The position numbers were made by a program, and so were the translations under genes. From positions 1 to 6,804 of the forward strand of contig JAHWKH010000137.1 in assembly GCA_019347995.1 (NCBI GenBank): a DNA stretch of 6,804 nucleotides. The letters are read 5' to 3'. Source of the DNA: Gemmatimonadota bacterium (GTDB taxonomy: Bacteria > Gemmatimonadota > Gemmatimonadetes > Longimicrobiales > UBA6960). This document shows positions 5,606 through 6,804 of this stretch, piece by piece. The notes beneath the pieces are model-generated. The model was given only the letters and a program-made list of their open reading frames with translations. It ran no database searches and was not told the DNA's origin. Each line of letters opens with the position of its first letter. The stretch's first letter is position 1.

Positions 5606-6804
5606 GTGGACATCGCGGAGTTGAAGAGCAAGAGCGTCGGTGAGCTTCACGACATGGCGGACGAGCTGAACATTTCCAACTACAGTGGCCTCCGCAAGCA
5701 GGACCTCATCTTCCGGATCGAGCAGAACCTGCTGGATTCGGACGTGGTGCTCCGGGGCGAGGGTGTCCTGGAGATCCTCCCGGAAGGCTATGGCTTCCTC
5801 CGCTCGCAGGACTGGAACTACCTGTACGGCCCAGACGACATCTACGTGAGCCCGTCCCAGATCAAGCGCTTCGACCTGCGCACGGGCGACACGGTGCTGG
5901 GGCAGGTGCGTCCGCCCAAGGAGGGCGAGCGCTACCTGGCCCTGCTCAAGGTCGAGAGCGTCAACCTGGACGAGCCCGACAACGCGAAGCACCGCATCGC
6001 CTTCGACAACCTGCGGCCCCGATACCCGGAGGATCGGCTCGAGCTCGAGAGCCGGAACCACGACCTCTCGACGCGCGTGATGGATCTCATGTCGCCCATC
6101 GGGAAGGGGCAGCGCGGGCTCATCGTCTCGCCGCCCAAGGCCGGCAAGACGATGCTTCTCCAGAAGATCGCCAACTCCATCGTGGAGAATCATCCCGAGG
6201 TCCACCTCATCGTGCTGCTCATCGACGAGCGCCCCGAAGAGGTCACCGACATGGAGGAGCACGTCGGCGCGGAGGTGATCTCCTCCACGTTCGACGAGCC
6301 GGCCGAGCGCCACACCCAGGTGGCCGAGATGGTGCTGGAGAAGGCGAAGCGGCTCGTGGAGCACGGCAAGGACGTGGTCATCCTCCTGGACTCCATCACC
6401 CGGCTGGCCCGGGCCTACAACGTGACCGTGCCCCACTCCGGGAAGATCCTCTCGGGCGGCGTGGACGCCAACGCGCTTCACAAGCCCAAGCGCTTCTTCG
6501 GCGCCGCCCGCAACATCGACGAGGGCGGCTCGCTCACCATCGTGGCCACGGCCCTCGTCGAGACGGGCAGCCGCATGGACGAAGTGATCTTCGAGGAGTT
6601 CAAGGGGACCGGCAACATGGAGCTGGTGCTGGACCGCCACATCTCCGACAAGCGGATCTTCCCCGCCATCGACATCAACCGGTCGGGCACGCGCAAGGAA
6701 GAGCTCCTGCTGAGCGAGACGGAGCTGAACCGGGTGTACCTGCTGAGGAACTTCCTCTCGGACATGCCCTCGACCGAGGCCATCGAGTTCCTGCTGGATC
6801 GGAT
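5606..6804 (+). CDS. rho: Transcription termination factor Rho, 3' end cut off
   Basis: Rho is the hexameric RNA-dependent ATPase/translocase that ends transcription. The start is GTG at 5606 with GGAG six bases upstream. The window holds 399 codons, and about 20 C-terminal residues are missing compared with the 419-residue E. coli protein. Domains in order: N-terminal helical domain (about 1-45, with [10 protein letters not shown]), RNA-binding OSB fold (about 50-125, [17 protein letters not shown] and [20 protein letters not shown]), and the ATPase core. The core contains P-loop SPPKAGKT (175-182), [10 protein letters not shown] (204-213), Walker [18 protein letters not shown] (256-272), Q-loop [14 protein letters not shown] (278-291) and R-loop [12 protein letters not shown] (316-327). 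There is no large N-terminal insertion such as Actinobacteria or Bacteroidetes often have. It is the only plus-strand gene and is intact as far as seen. Confidence 0.98.
   Translation, partial: MDIAELKSKSVGELHDMADELNISNYSGLRKQDLIFRIEQNLLDSDVVLRGEGVLEILPEGYGFLRSQDWNYLYGPDDIYVSPSQIKRFDLRTGDTVLGQVRPPKEGERYLALLKVESVNLDEPDNAKHRIAFDNLRPRYPEDRLELESRNHDLSTRVMDLMSPIGKGQRGLIVSPPKAGKTMLLQKIANSIVENHPEVHLIVLLIDERPEEVTDMEEHVGAEVISSTFDEPAERHTQVAEMVLEKAKRLVEHGKDVVILLDSITRLARAYNVTVPHSGKILSGGVDANALHKPKRFFGAARNIDEGGSLTIVATALVETGSRMDEVIFEEFKGTGNMELVLDRHISDKRIFPAIDINRSGTRKEELLLSETELNRVYLLRNFLSDMPSTEAIEFLLDR

Noticed and set aside
5420..6640. Minus-strand open frame of 406 codons opposite rho
   Set aside because: It is the antisense of a clearly real Rho gene; its His/Val/Leu/Asp-rich composition is the complement of rho codons and it has no motif.

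Overview
This GC-rich window is densely coding and reads as a chromosomal housekeeping region of a Gram-negative (diderm) bacterium. An outer membrane is implied by an Mla-type lipid transport set, a lipoprotein signal peptide and a Rho factor. The minimal permease-ATPase-MCE gene order, the long coiled-coil MCE protein ending in an aromatic/basic tail, and the compact Rho without a large N-terminal insertion would fit Gemmatimonadota or a related soil lineage. That placement is inference. I see no mobile element, CRISPR array, RNA gene or foreign-looking segment.

Layout from left to right. A lipoprotein gene of unknown function runs off the left edge on the minus strand (1-72). Just upstream of it is a striking doubled palindrome (93-123) that looks like a metalloregulator operator. 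Next come a Nudix hydrolase gene (533-985) and a coupled small membrane protein gene (162-536), both minus. Then follow mlaD (1053-2060), mlaF (2057-2806) and mlaE (about 2803-3624), transcribed in the order E-F-D on the minus strand. A strong hairpin (3691-3723) separates mlaE from an unrecognised 117-residue protein gene (3745-4098). Next is a site-2 (M50) membrane metalloprotease gene (4260-5420). The only plus-strand gene is rho (5606 to the right edge, about 20 C-terminal codons missing), divergent from the protease gene across a 185-base control region.

How the genes work together. MlaE, MlaF and MlaD form one inner-membrane lipid ABC transporter. Its genes are joined by 4-base GTGA stop/start overlaps, as are the Nudix gene and the small membrane protein gene. 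GTG is the start codon of five of the eight genes. Rho is the transcription terminator, and its own leader is C-rich and G-poor, as expected for autogenous Rho control. The strongest candidates for something not yet described are the doubled palindrome before the lipoprotein gene, the small Cys/His-containing membrane protein beside it, and the self-complementary ribosome-binding site of the 117-residue unknown. I found no clear evidence of a wholly new multi-gene system.
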